Origin: UBA60 sp964587885
GTDB lineage: Archaea; Thermoplasmatota; Poseidoniia; Poseidoniales; Poseidoniaceae
NCBI GenBank assembly: GCA_964587885.1
Contig: CAZPME010000010.1
Coordinates: 1-64,000 of the forward strand
Length of the DNA: 64,000 bases
Reading direction: 5' to 3'
Position 1 is the first letter of the stretch, and each line of letters starts with the position of its first letter. Below the pieces are notes generated by a model, which worked only from the letters and a program-made list of their open reading frames with translations, was not told the DNA's origin and ran no database searches. This document shows, piece after piece, positions 7,876 to 15,618 of this stretch. A program made the translations under genes and the position numbers.

Positions 7876-9351
7876 TTACAGAGTTAAGTTTCCACCGGTC
7901 GGCATCGTAGATAACGGCAAATAATCACCGCGCAGTTTTGGCCCATCGGTTAAAGTGGCGAAAATACCAATGTCACCGGCCAAATTATGCGATAATCCAA
8001 ACCACGGTCGACCATATTGGTCAACCCCCATGTCAAGGAAATCTCCAAGCCCGCCACAGCGATTATATCCGCAATCAGGAGTAGTATCAATCGGGTCACC
8101 ATCTGGATTAACCTGAACAGTTGTAAAAAGAGGATTTTCACTGAATACATCTGTAGCAATGGTGAGATAAGCATTCCAATTATTGTTGCCTGAATCTCCA
8201 ACATAACCTATGGCAATACGCCCTTCACTGCCCGCGGTAATCACAGGGAATCCAGTGCCATTGAGGCCTACCGGAGGAGCAACCATCATTTCAGGTGACC
8301 AAGTATCTCCTTCATCTCGTGAATAAGAATAATATGGCATATTATCCAAACCCATCCATAGCGCGTGAACGTTGTTTTCATCATCGATTGCAACCTGGGC
8401 TTCCTCGCCATTCCATGTATCTGCAGTACCGGATTCTGTGGTCGGCAAGGGATGTTCAGTCCAAGTATAACCCCCATTAGTGCTTCGATATATAGAATAT
8501 CCATCGCCGTTGCATCCTATATTCCCACGATAGAAATTACCATCATTTGCTCCTTCGAGATGGGCGGTTAGTCCACCACTATTACAATTGATGGGGGAAC
8601 CGGAAACTTCTGGCGACCAAGTCGCACCACCATCAATGCTGGTAGAGCATAATGGATGGGGGGCATTACCGTTAATGCAGAAGACCCACGTTGTTTCATG
8701 TAAGGCCGCAGGATATGGCGAAGAGGTTATGGTTTGGTGATCTTGAACCGAATATACTGAAGTTGCTACTGTAGGCGGTTGTGACCAAGTATCTCCTTCG
8801 TCATCAGACCACTCAACTGTCATCCCCAAAAGTGCATGCATGTCAAATTTCATCACTCGATCAGTCCATTTGTCAACATACACATAGGGATCATTACTAT
8901 TTGCCACCGGAAGAACTGGGTCGTAAGTATTTACACAGGTATAATCCTCTAATGCGGTCATTTCAATCAAACCCGAGCAGCGCACTATCGCGGTAGAACC
9001 TGCCGGCCCATTACCCCAACTTGAAATGAACAAGTTATCTGCCGAGGTGATGCCAATAGTAGGTTCAAAAGTAGTCATTCCGATACCAAAATAACTGCCA
9101 TTGGTCCAAATGGGAAGATTATTTCCAGAAAGATTGACCGTTAGATTTGCCGCTGTAATCTCCTTTTCCGAGAGGGCGTTAATTCCTCCAGCATAATGAT
9201 ACCAAACATTGCTAGGAATTTCTTGAGGAAAGCCAAACGGTGAATCTTCGTCTTCTTCTACCATGATCGGAGATTTTCCAAAACAGCCTGATAGGCCCTG
9301 AAATGCCAGAATGGCGAAAACCAATATCACCACTAGAACTCGCCGATTCAT
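7876..9351 (-). CDS. sialidase-like BNR-repeat lipoprotein
   Basis: A 491-residue exported protein with a signal peptide ending in a lipobox-like LSGC (Cys23), suggesting lipid anchoring. It has at least four Asp-box (BNR) motifs: SDDEGDTWSQ, SIDGGATWSP, STNGGYTWTE and SRDEGDTWSP, spaced as in six-bladed sialidase/exo-alpha-sialidase folds. The Asp-box itself is structural, so glycosidase activity is not shown; I did not locate the full arginine triad. It may bind or cleave surface or particulate polysaccharides. Same strand as the CREST hydrolase, 50 bases upstream of it. Confidence 0.78.
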   Translation of the reverse strand: MNRRVLVVILVFAILAFQGLSGCFGKSPIMVEEDEDSPFGFPQEIPSNVWYHYAGGINALSEKEITAANLTVNLSGNNLPIWTNGSYFGIGMTTFEPTIGITSADNLFISSWGNGPAGSTAIVRCSGLIEMTALEDYTCVNTYDPVLPVANSNDPYVYVDKWTDRVMKFDMHALLGMTVEWSDDEGDTWSQPPTVATSVYSVQDHQTITSSPYPAALHETTWVFCINGNAPHPLCSTSIDGGATWSPEVSGSPINCNSGGLTAHLEGANDGNFYRGNIGCNGDGYSIYRSTNGGYTWTEHPLPTTESGTADTWNGEEAQVAIDDENNVHALWMGLDNMPYYSYSRDEGDTWSPEMMVAPPVGLNGTGFPVITAGSEGRIAIGYVGDSGNNNWNAYLTIATDVFSENPLFTTVQVNPDGDPIDTTPDCGYNRCGGLGDFLDMGVDQYGRPWFGLSHNLAGDIGIFATLTDGPKLRGDYLPLSTMPTGGNLTL

Positions 9352-9408
9352 ACATCTCCGTCGACATATTCCGCTTCAAGATTACGAATCATCTTTCTTG
9401 AATAGAAA

Positions 9409-10083
9409 TCATTCAATTTTTACTAGGATTTCAGCGAGAGACTTGCGCTCAATGTCGGGCACCAAAGCACCCTCTGCTGGATAACCTACCGGCATCAGTA
9501 ACATCGCTACTTCATGCTCACCACGTCCAAGGATTTCACCTAAAAATTTCATTGGCGAGGGCGTGTGAGTCAAAGTCACCAATCCCATATTGTGGATGGC
9601 TGAAATGAATAGGCCTGCAGCGATGCCGCAGGATTCCTGCGAATAGTAAGTCGGTGCCCATTCACCATTTTCTCGCTGACGCTTGTTATGTCGGAACATC
9701 ACCACCGTCCATGGTGCATCGGTGATATGTTCTTTGATATGGTCCGTGCCAAGTGGATCGAGTACCTCCTTCCAAGCAGGGGGGATTCTCTCAGAGTAGA
9801 ATTTATCCTCTTCAGATTCGGCTGCCGCTCGGATTTTCTGCTTCAAATCCGAATTAGAAATTGCTACGAAGGTCCAAGGTTGCAAATGCGCCCCAGATGG
9901 TGCTGTACCTGCGGTCTTTACTGCTAAATCTATCAGTTCAGATGGTACTTCTCGGGTGGAGAAATGCCGCGTTGTGCGACGTTTCTCCATTAATACAAAA
10001 TATTCATCCGCACGTTCCTTCATTACGGATTCCGACAACTCGTCAAAAATAAGTGGTATGAAGTCAGTCTCAGTCTCGCCCAT
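9409..10083 (-). CDS. nitroreductase family, iodotyrosine-deiodinase-like
   Basis: FMN-dependent nitroreductase-fold protein of 224 residues. The RRTTRHFSTREVP FMN-phosphate motif is near residue 34 and TAPSGAHLQPWTFV follows at about 64-77. The latter is typical of the iodotyrosine deiodinase branch (APSGAHxxPW). YSQESCGIAAGLFISAIHNMG is the second cofactor contact. The family reduces nitro groups or dehalogenates aromatic substrates; the physiological substrate here is unknown. Lies 40 bases upstream of the acyl-CoA dehydrogenase gene end on the same strand. ATG start. Confidence 0.85.
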   Translation of the reverse strand: MGETETDFIPLIFDELSESVMKERADEYFVLMEKRRTTRHFSTREVPSELIDLAVKTAGTAPSGAHLQPWTFVAISNSDLKQKIRAAAESEEDKFYSERIPPAWKEVLDPLGTDHIKEHITDAPWTVVMFRHNKRQRENGEWAPTYYSQESCGIAAGLFISAIHNMGLVTLTHTPSPMKFLGEILGRGEHEVAMLLMPVGYPAEGALVPDIERKSLAEILVKIE

Positions 10084-10124
10084 GTGATGAGGACGGTGTA
10101 GCCGTCAAAGTCGTTTGCCGCACC

Positions 10125-11294
10125 CTAGGTCAAGTTTCTAGCGATTACTAGACGTTGCACTTCTTGCGTCCCTTCGTAGATTTGAGTAATCTTGGCATCA
10201 CGAAAAAAACGCTCGGCAGGGAAATCCTTGGTATATCCATAGCCACCGAGAATTTGCACAGCTCTCTCACTGACCCACATTGCGGTATCACCTGCAAATA
10301 ATTTCGCCATACTGGATTCTTTGGTGTGACGCTTAGCCCCGTGCTCGTAATGTTGCTGCTTGGCCCATGCTGCATGATAAACGAGGTGACGGGCGGCTGA
10401 GATTCGTGTCGCCATATCAGATAAGTAAGCAGTAATCATCTGATGTCGAGAAATCGGAGTTCCGAAAGTTTCTCGCTCATTAGAATATTTCAACGCCACT
10501 TCGTATGCTCCTTGAGCAATACCTAGGGCTTGTGCGGCAATGCCGATGCGACTATTGTCAAGAGCATTCATGGCAATCGGAAAACCTTTGCCAACTTCAC
10601 TGAGGACATTCTCGACGGGTACTTTGCAATCATTCAAAATCAAGGTGCAAGTGTCACTACTGCGTATTCCAAGTTTATCCTCTTTCTTACCTACTTCAAA
10701 ACCTTCAAAGTCTCGTTCAACGATAAACGCGGTCGAACCACCGTGTTTCTTTACGCCATAATCTGGATGGTCGACATCTTTTGCAAACAATACATAGATA
10801 CCAGCTTGGACACCGTTTGTAACCCACATTTTTTCTCCCGAAAGAATGTAGTGAGTGCCATCTTCACTCAACTTGGCTTTACAAGTCATTGCGGCGGCAT
10901 CGGTTCCGGCACCAGCCTCTGAAAGCGAATATGCACCTACTTCTCCAGCAGCTAATCGAGGTAAATAAGTCTCCTTCTGTTGTTGATTACCGTGCAATGC
11001 GATGGTCTTTGCACATAATCCGACATGAACACAATACATTACTCCAAGTGAAGGATCAACGCGCGATAATTCCTCGACAATAATGGCCTCAGAGATATCA
11101 TCAACAGGCATTCCGCCGAATTCTTCGGGTATTGTGACACTTTGTAGGCCTAAATCACAGAATTGGCGCCACTCTTCTGCGGGGGCAATTTGCTCTCTAT
11201 CACGCACCTCTATTGTTGCAGGAAGGACTTCTTCGGCCCAGTCTCGAACCAATTCGCGAATCATCTGCTGCTCGTCACTTTCACCAAAATCCAT
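10125..11294 (-). CDS. acyl-CoA dehydrogenase (short/medium-chain type)
   Basis: A 389-residue FAD-dependent acyl-CoA dehydrogenase introducing the alpha-beta double bond in fatty or amino-acid-derived acyl-CoA. Seen: YSLSEAGAGTDAAAM and GEKMWVTNG flavin-binding segments, QILGGYGYTKDFPAERFFRD, and the catalytic glutamate in IYEGTQEVQRLVIARNL (about residue 374), the position used by butyryl-CoA-type enzymes. I start at the ATG at 11294 (MDFGESDEQQ) rather than the TTG at 11384, because the family begins there and a GGTG ribosome binding site precedes it. Distinct from the glutaryl-type gene at 2353. Confidence 0.92.
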   Translation of the reverse strand: MDFGESDEQQMIRELVRDWAEEVLPATIEVRDREQIAPAEEWRQFCDLGLQSVTIPEEFGGMPVDDISEAIIVEELSRVDPSLGVMYCVHVGLCAKTIALHGNQQQKETYLPRLAAGEVGAYSLSEAGAGTDAAAMTCKAKLSEDGTHYILSGEKMWVTNGVQAGIYVLFAKDVDHPDYGVKKHGGSTAFIVERDFEGFEVGKKEDKLGIRSSDTCTLILNDCKVPVENVLSEVGKGFPIAMNALDNSRIGIAAQALGIAQGAYEVALKYSNERETFGTPISRHQMITAYLSDMATRISAARHLVYHAAWAKQQHYEHGAKRHTKESSMAKLFAGDTAMWVSERAVQILGGYGYTKDFPAERFFRDAKITQIYEGTQEVQRLVIARNLT

Positions 11295-11383
11295 GTTCGC
11301 ACCAGCATAACGGAATCGATATTGCATGATAATAACTCTCCCGTACATTTTCCAACTACGAAATAATAGCGATTCTCGCGACA

Positions 11384-11393
11384 TTCATATATG
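11384..11393 (+). promoter_or_regulatory. TATA-like element before the H-protein-like gene
   Basis: TTCATATATG at 11384-11393 is a good archaeal TATA-box match, 32 bases before the ATG at 11425, leaving only a short leader. It supports starting the downstream gene at 11425. Confidence 0.45.
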
Positions 11394-11424
11394 GGGTGTG
11401 GGTGGCGCGGTTTGGCGGGATTTT

Positions 11425-11832
11425 ATGCAAGATGACGAATTTCTTGAATTCAGTATTGCTCACCGAAGAAAATATTCATTGAAGCACATTTGGTATCAAG
11501 AGAATGATGAACAATTTACCATCGGAATAAGTGATTTTCTGGCTAAGGAAATCGGTGAAGTATTCCGAGTGATTCTTCCGCATGCTGATGATGAATTTGA
11601 TGAAGACGACGAAATGTTTTCAGTTTGGACTGGCGAGGGTAAGCATTCATTCCGTACCCCTTTTAGCGGTGTGGTAATGGAAGTAAATGGCGAAGTGGAA
11701 ATTAGTCCCGATTTGATTAACGATTCACCATATGATTTGGGTTGGATGATTATTTTCAAACCACATCATCTAGATGATGAGGATTTGCTTGAACCAGATG
11801 AATACCTTGAATCACTTGAAGAAGTCGATTAA
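11425..11832 (+). CDS. glycine cleavage H-protein-like (lipoyl domain) protein
   Basis: A 135-residue protein with the whole H-protein fold pattern: RRKYSLKHIWYQ at the N-terminus, FTIGISDFLAKEIGEVFRVILP (matches xTVGITxxAQxxLGDIxxVxLP), then PFSGVVMEVNGEVEISPDLI and NDSPYDLGWMI. H proteins carry lipoyl-lysine that shuttles the aminomethyl group. Aligned from PFSG, the lipoyl-Lys position holds Glu; the nearest lysine (GKHS) is two residues closer. It may be an H-like protein with altered or no lipoylation. No gcvT or gcvP gene is in the window. Its stop overlaps the stop of the next gene by four bases, tail to tail. Confidence 0.7.
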   Translation: MQDDEFLEFSIAHRRKYSLKHIWYQENDEQFTIGISDFLAKEIGEVFRVILPHADDEFDEDDEMFSVWTGEGKHSFRTPFSGVVMEVNGEVEISPDLINDSPYDLGWMIIFKPHHLDDEDLLEPDEYLESLEEVD

Positions 11833-13730
11833 AGGTGAATGCGTTCAAATTTAGACGCATCCAATGATACCCGCTTTTGTCCGGCCATCCAGCCAGCAGG
11901 GATTGCGTCACAACTTATTTGCGAACCAGTTTTCAAACTTCCAACTTCATCGTTACATTCAGCCGGCAAACGAATAACCACAGAAGAACCATATTCATTT
12001 GTTGCCAAAATCGACATTCCACCGCGATGGCTATCCGGTAAACCTAGACCTAACGTCTTTTCACAGCGCTCGACGCTTAGAACCAAGGATAGCGGGTCAT
12101 TCCATTGCGCTAGTACAGCCTCTCGTTCAGACATAAAGCGAGCTTGCGAAATTTCATCAACTAATTCCGATAATTCTTTATTTGAATCGCTGACAACATC
12201 CTCGACCATCTCCGAGACCTCATCTTGAGGCATTGTTTCCATTGCTGATGGCTCAGATTCCTCTGACTCAGCATCCAATTGTTCCGATACTTCATCTACA
12301 CTAGATTTCTGCAGACTGGACTTCTCGCTGGTATCTTGAAGTTGAGAAGGAGGGCGAGTGGCGACAACTCCTGCAGTGGCAGCCAAAGCAGCTATGGCTG
12401 CTGTTGAAGCCCATTCCTCTGTTGACAAACCGTGTACTACATCGTCAACGAAAGTAGTTAGAATGGCTTGTGCATTGGCTTTCTTTTCATCATTAGGTGC
12501 TTCGATAATCATATCTTCAATAGCCTCTGCAGTCTCCCATGCCTTTGCTTGTTGACTCGCAGGTAATGACTCGATAATTTCCTTGAGAGGGTGCTCGCCA
12601 ACTTCTTCAGTCAAAGTTTCTGTAATCTCACTTCCATCCATTGCTGTTGCTTCTTCAATTTCAGATAATACGGAATCAATTTCTTGGTCAATAAATTCAA
12701 CCTCTGCCAATTCATTGACAACGCTTTCATCATTCATACTAGTGGTCGAAACTTGTGAATCTCGATAATGTGGAATATTATCCATCGGGGCCTCAGCCAC
12801 GACAAGTGATGCTGAAGAAACTTCCATTGCCCCTTCAATATGGTCAGAATCATACATACGGATGTCCCAAAAACCGCTCTTTTCAAGTTCTTTCTCCAAT
12901 ACTCCAATAGTCTCTCCGGACAAATAATGCGTGAAAATTGCCCCTTCTAAGCAAGCATTAACATCGTTACGAGGTGCATCTGTAGAAACCAAAGCAATGC
13001 ATGCTCGGCGCTCATCAGGCCAAGGTGGGGCGGAAAAATTGATTTTTACAGTTGAGCCAGCGACTGGGTTCATGTTGTCAACAATGATCTCGGGCTCGGA
13101 TGCTGTCCAACCAAGACGTTGGAACAATGCCACCCACTCATCATAATCTACGCTATCTGAATCATCGGCATCGACCAAAGCAATAATCGAGCCCATCAAC
13201 CATGGTGGTAAGTCAACGATTTGCATTTTAGCAAAACCTTCACGGATTTCAAATGGGTCGAGAATGTCATTACCATCGACATCGAGTTTCTTGAATAACA
13301 TTCCAGGAGTTGTCCCAGTAGAAGCCAACCAATTTGCCACTTGAGTAAATAGGAGGTTGGGATCGATTCCTTCGTCGCTCAATGCTTGAGCTCTTTGAGC
13401 GACTAGTTTCGCTTGATTTTGCTGTTCTTGAGAAATACCCATTTGGTCAATTCTAGTTTGATGTTTCGCCATCGAGACACCGGCCACTCCAGCACCACCG
13501 GCCGCCGCCACAGTTCCGGCTTGACCAGCGATTATTCCCGCCACCATCATTGAAATGAAACTCATGCAACAAATAAAGGAGGCTAGAGATTCCATCCATT
13601 CCTGCCCAAAAATCCACGACAATATAAGCAAAAATATTGCCCCTGAGAACCCTGATTTTCCGAATTTCATCCACCCACTTTGAGCGGTAGCGGTTTGAAT
13701 CATTTGCGGAGATACCGCAGGTATGGCCAT
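11829..13730 (-). CDS. EF-hand membrane protein
   Basis: A 633-residue protein with two hydrophobic helices near the N-terminus (about 28-45 and 50-75), then a pair of EF-hand loops: LDVDGNDILDPFEI and VDADDSDSVDYDEW, both with Asp/Asn at calcium-ligand positions and a terminal Glu. The middle is long, acidic and low complexity (rich in Ser, Glu and Asp, e.g. DSEVADVV-type stretches and SEESEPSAMETMPQDE), probably disordered. The C-terminal about 100 residues look like a folded beta-rich domain. Calcium sensing at the membrane is a guess. ATG start at 13730. Confidence 0.65.
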   Translation of the reverse strand: MAIPAVSPQMIQTATAQSGWMKFGKSGFSGAIFLLILSWIFGQEWMESLASFICCMSFISMMVAGIIAGQAGTVAAAGGAGVAGVSMAKHQTRIDQMGISQEQQNQAKLVAQRAQALSDEGIDPNLLFTQVANWLASTGTTPGMLFKKLDVDGNDILDPFEIREGFAKMQIVDLPPWLMGSIIALVDADDSDSVDYDEWVALFQRLGWTASEPEIIVDNMNPVAGSTVKINFSAPPWPDERRACIALVSTDAPRNDVNACLEGAIFTHYLSGETIGVLEKELEKSGFWDIRMYDSDHIEGAMEVSSASLVVAEAPMDNIPHYRDSQVSTTSMNDESVVNELAEVEFIDQEIDSVLSEIEEATAMDGSEITETLTEEVGEHPLKEIIESLPASQQAKAWETAEAIEDMIIEAPNDEKKANAQAILTTFVDDVVHGLSTEEWASTAAIAALAATAGVVATRPPSQLQDTSEKSSLQKSSVDEVSEQLDAESEESEPSAMETMPQDEVSEMVEDVVSDSNKELSELVDEISQARFMSEREAVLAQWNDPLSLVLSVERCEKTLGLGLPDSHRGGMSILATNEYGSSVVIRLPAECNDEVGSLKTGSQISCDAIPAGWMAGQKRVSLDASKFERIHL

Positions 13731-13769
13731 GTTACTCCGTTGTAGTCACAGGATATGATTATTGATGAA

Positions 13770-15095
13770 CTACGGCCACGCTAAGCGTGGCCAAGTGTTT
13801 TCATCACCGTGCTGCCAACTCAAAGTGCATATTAGTGATTCAACTTCACCCCCATCCGACAAATCTCGCTCAATTTGCAACCGGAATAACCAATCTTTCA
13901 AACGACCGAGGCGACGGCCTTGCGGCAAGCCAGAAATTTCCATCAACTTTAGACCATCAAGAAGTGGTTTTTCACCACCTCGTAATTTAGGAAGCATTCT
14001 TAGTCTATTTTCAAAGTCATCATGAATAGAATCTATATTATCGGATACTTCGCCTGCAAGAGCGCGTTCAATCCGAAGTTGTTCAGGCATCATTTCCCCG
14101 ATAACAGCGCGATATCGACGCAATACTCCTTCGGGTGAATTAAGAGGGATAGTGCCGAGCCATCGGCGATGGTCCAGCGTGGTTTTTATCTGTTCATTTG
14201 ATAGTTTCAATTTTCGCAATCCCTCTTCAATTACTGTGAAATCAGCATCGACCAACAATAGCGCTAAGCGAGCCTCGGGGACAATCCCTTGCAAGCAATG
14301 ATGGAATTGCGCTGCAATCCCCACATCCTTGGACAACCAACGACTCGGTAGTATTCGCGCCAAGAGGCCATCGGCAGCCATTCGCCGCAAAATATGAGCA
14401 CTTTCATTACCGGCAAGGATCAATCTAAACTCAGACCAAATCCTCTCTCTTGCGACATTGTCAAGCATGTATTGGTGTGAAACTAAGGCCTGCTCCAACG
14501 CGAAATCAGGTTGGCAATGTACACCTTGACCTAAATCAAGAAAACGATAAGCCCGCATGATTCTTAACCCATCTTCACCTAAACGATGTGCAGCATCTCC
14601 AACTGCCCGCAACTTGCGCGCTTCTAGGTCGAAACGTCCCTCAAAGGGGTCGTGTAGAATTTGACGACCTAGATCAACTGCCATCGCATTGAAGGTGAAA
14701 TCTCTTCGAGCCAAGTCTGCCGCCAGCGATTTTGAATATTCAACTGAATCTGGGCGCCTTCCATCGCCATAACGGCCTTCACCGCGTAGGGTTGTTGCTT
14801 CAAAGAAAAAATCTCCGCGCCGAAGGGTAACTGTTCCAAACTTTAACCCAGTCTCTAGTGCATCGGGAAATATTTTCATCATTTCTTCAGGGTTTAGGTC
14901 TACTGCTAAATCCCAATCTTTGGGCATCACACCAAGAATTCCTTGCCTTACTGCTCCCCCAACCAGCCAGGCTCCACCACCTGCACCGGCTATTAGCTCG
15001 ACACAATCTATTAATTCGGTTGGGCATGAAGAAATTATCCTTTCAAGATTAGGAGGCAATGGATAGCCATCCACATCTGCGAGTGCTCCTCCCAT
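13770..15095 (-). CDS. cca: class II (bacterial-type) tRNA CCA-adding nucleotidyltransferase
   Basis: A 441-residue enzyme with the N-terminal poly(A)-polymerase/CCA nucleotidyltransferase motifs: LVGGAVRQGILG, DWDLAVDL (catalytic D-x-D), RRDFTFNAMAVD, the DPF-GRFDLEARKLRAVGD segment, and EDGLRIMRAYRF. These are the class II signatures; archaea normally use class I enzymes, so this is probably of bacterial origin. It would rebuild the CCA end of tRNAs; a poly(A) polymerase role is possible but unlikely. ATG at 15095. A hairpin overlaps its stop (see separate entry). Confidence 0.85.
   Translation of the reverse strand: MGGALADVDGYPLPPNLERIISSCPTELIDCVELIAGAGGGAWLVGGAVRQGILGVMPKDWDLAVDLNPEEMMKIFPDALETGLKFGTVTLRRGDFFFEATTLRGEGRYGDGRRPDSVEYSKSLAADLARRDFTFNAMAVDLGRQILHDPFEGRFDLEARKLRAVGDAAHRLGEDGLRIMRAYRFLDLGQGVHCQPDFALEQALVSHQYMLDNVARERIWSEFRLILAGNESAHILRRMAADGLLARILPSRWLSKDVGIAAQFHHCLQGIVPEARLALLLVDADFTVIEEGLRKLKLSNEQIKTTLDHRRWLGTIPLNSPEGVLRRYRAVIGEMMPEQLRIERALAGEVSDNIDSIHDDFENRLRMLPKLRGGEKPLLDGLKLMEISGLPQGRRLGRLKDWLFRLQIERDLSDGGEVESLICTLSWQHGDENTWPRLAWP
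13774..13792. repeat. hairpin overlapping the cca stop region
   Basis: Arms GGCCACGC (13774-13781) and GCGTGGCC (13785-13792) around TAA form an 8-bp perfect stem just inside the cca stop codon. It is followed by a TTTT run at 13798-13801 on the plus strand only. It encodes the C-terminal residues WPRLAWP and could act in termination or mRNA stability. Confidence 0.4.
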
Positions 15096-15190
15096 GTCTA
15101 TTCCTCGGCCTTTCCGGTCCTACCTTTGCTGTGGTACATATCTAGGTAATGGTTATTCGCAAGAACTCAGGGCATTAATTAGGTGGAAGC

Positions 15191-15610
15191 ATGGATTGGC
15201 AGGCTAGCGACGTAATACTCGTAGACATTGATTGGCTTAAACCGCATGAAGAGATTCGCCAAAAGAATATGCAACAATTACTCAAAATGACTTTGCGTTG
15301 GAAAGGATATACACGTCCTCTACTTGTCGATGAAAAAACCGGCGCAATTCTTGATGGCCATCACAGATATAACGTAGGGTTGGCTCTTGATTTGCGCCGC
15401 TTACCTGTATTGGCTTGTGATTATCTCAACGATGAAGAAATTCAAGTCTCAGTTTGGCCAAATTGCGGAATAGATTCACTAAGCAAGCAAGAGATTCTTG
15501 ATATGTCATTATCGGATTCGCTTTATCCTCCTAAATCGAGTCGCCATCTATTATCCAAAGATATCCCTCCTATTCACATCCCCCTAGAAGAACTCAAAAA
15601 GGAAAAGTAA
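15191..15610 (+). CDS. ParB/Srx-fold protein, SerK-like
   Basis: A 139-residue protein that is essentially one ParB/sulfiredoxin-type domain: LKPHEEIRQKN near residue 17, PLLVDEKTGAILDGHHRYN (about 46-64), and RLPVLACDYL. The arrangement, including the HEE motif and GHHR phosphate loop, resembles the ADP-dependent free-serine kinase SerK of Thermococcales and the bacterial SbnI, more than chromosome-partition ParB. In SerK the early Glu is catalytic. Serine kinase activity is inferred from motif resemblance. It is transcribed divergently from cca, with GGTGG before the ATG. Confidence 0.6.
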   Translation: MDWQASDVILVDIDWLKPHEEIRQKNMQQLLKMTLRWKGYTRPLLVDEKTGAILDGHHRYNVGLALDLRRLPVLACDYLNDEEIQVSVWPNCGIDSLSKQEILDMSLSDSLYPPKSSRHLLSKDIPPIHIPLEELKKEK

Positions 15611-15618
15611 GTAATTCA

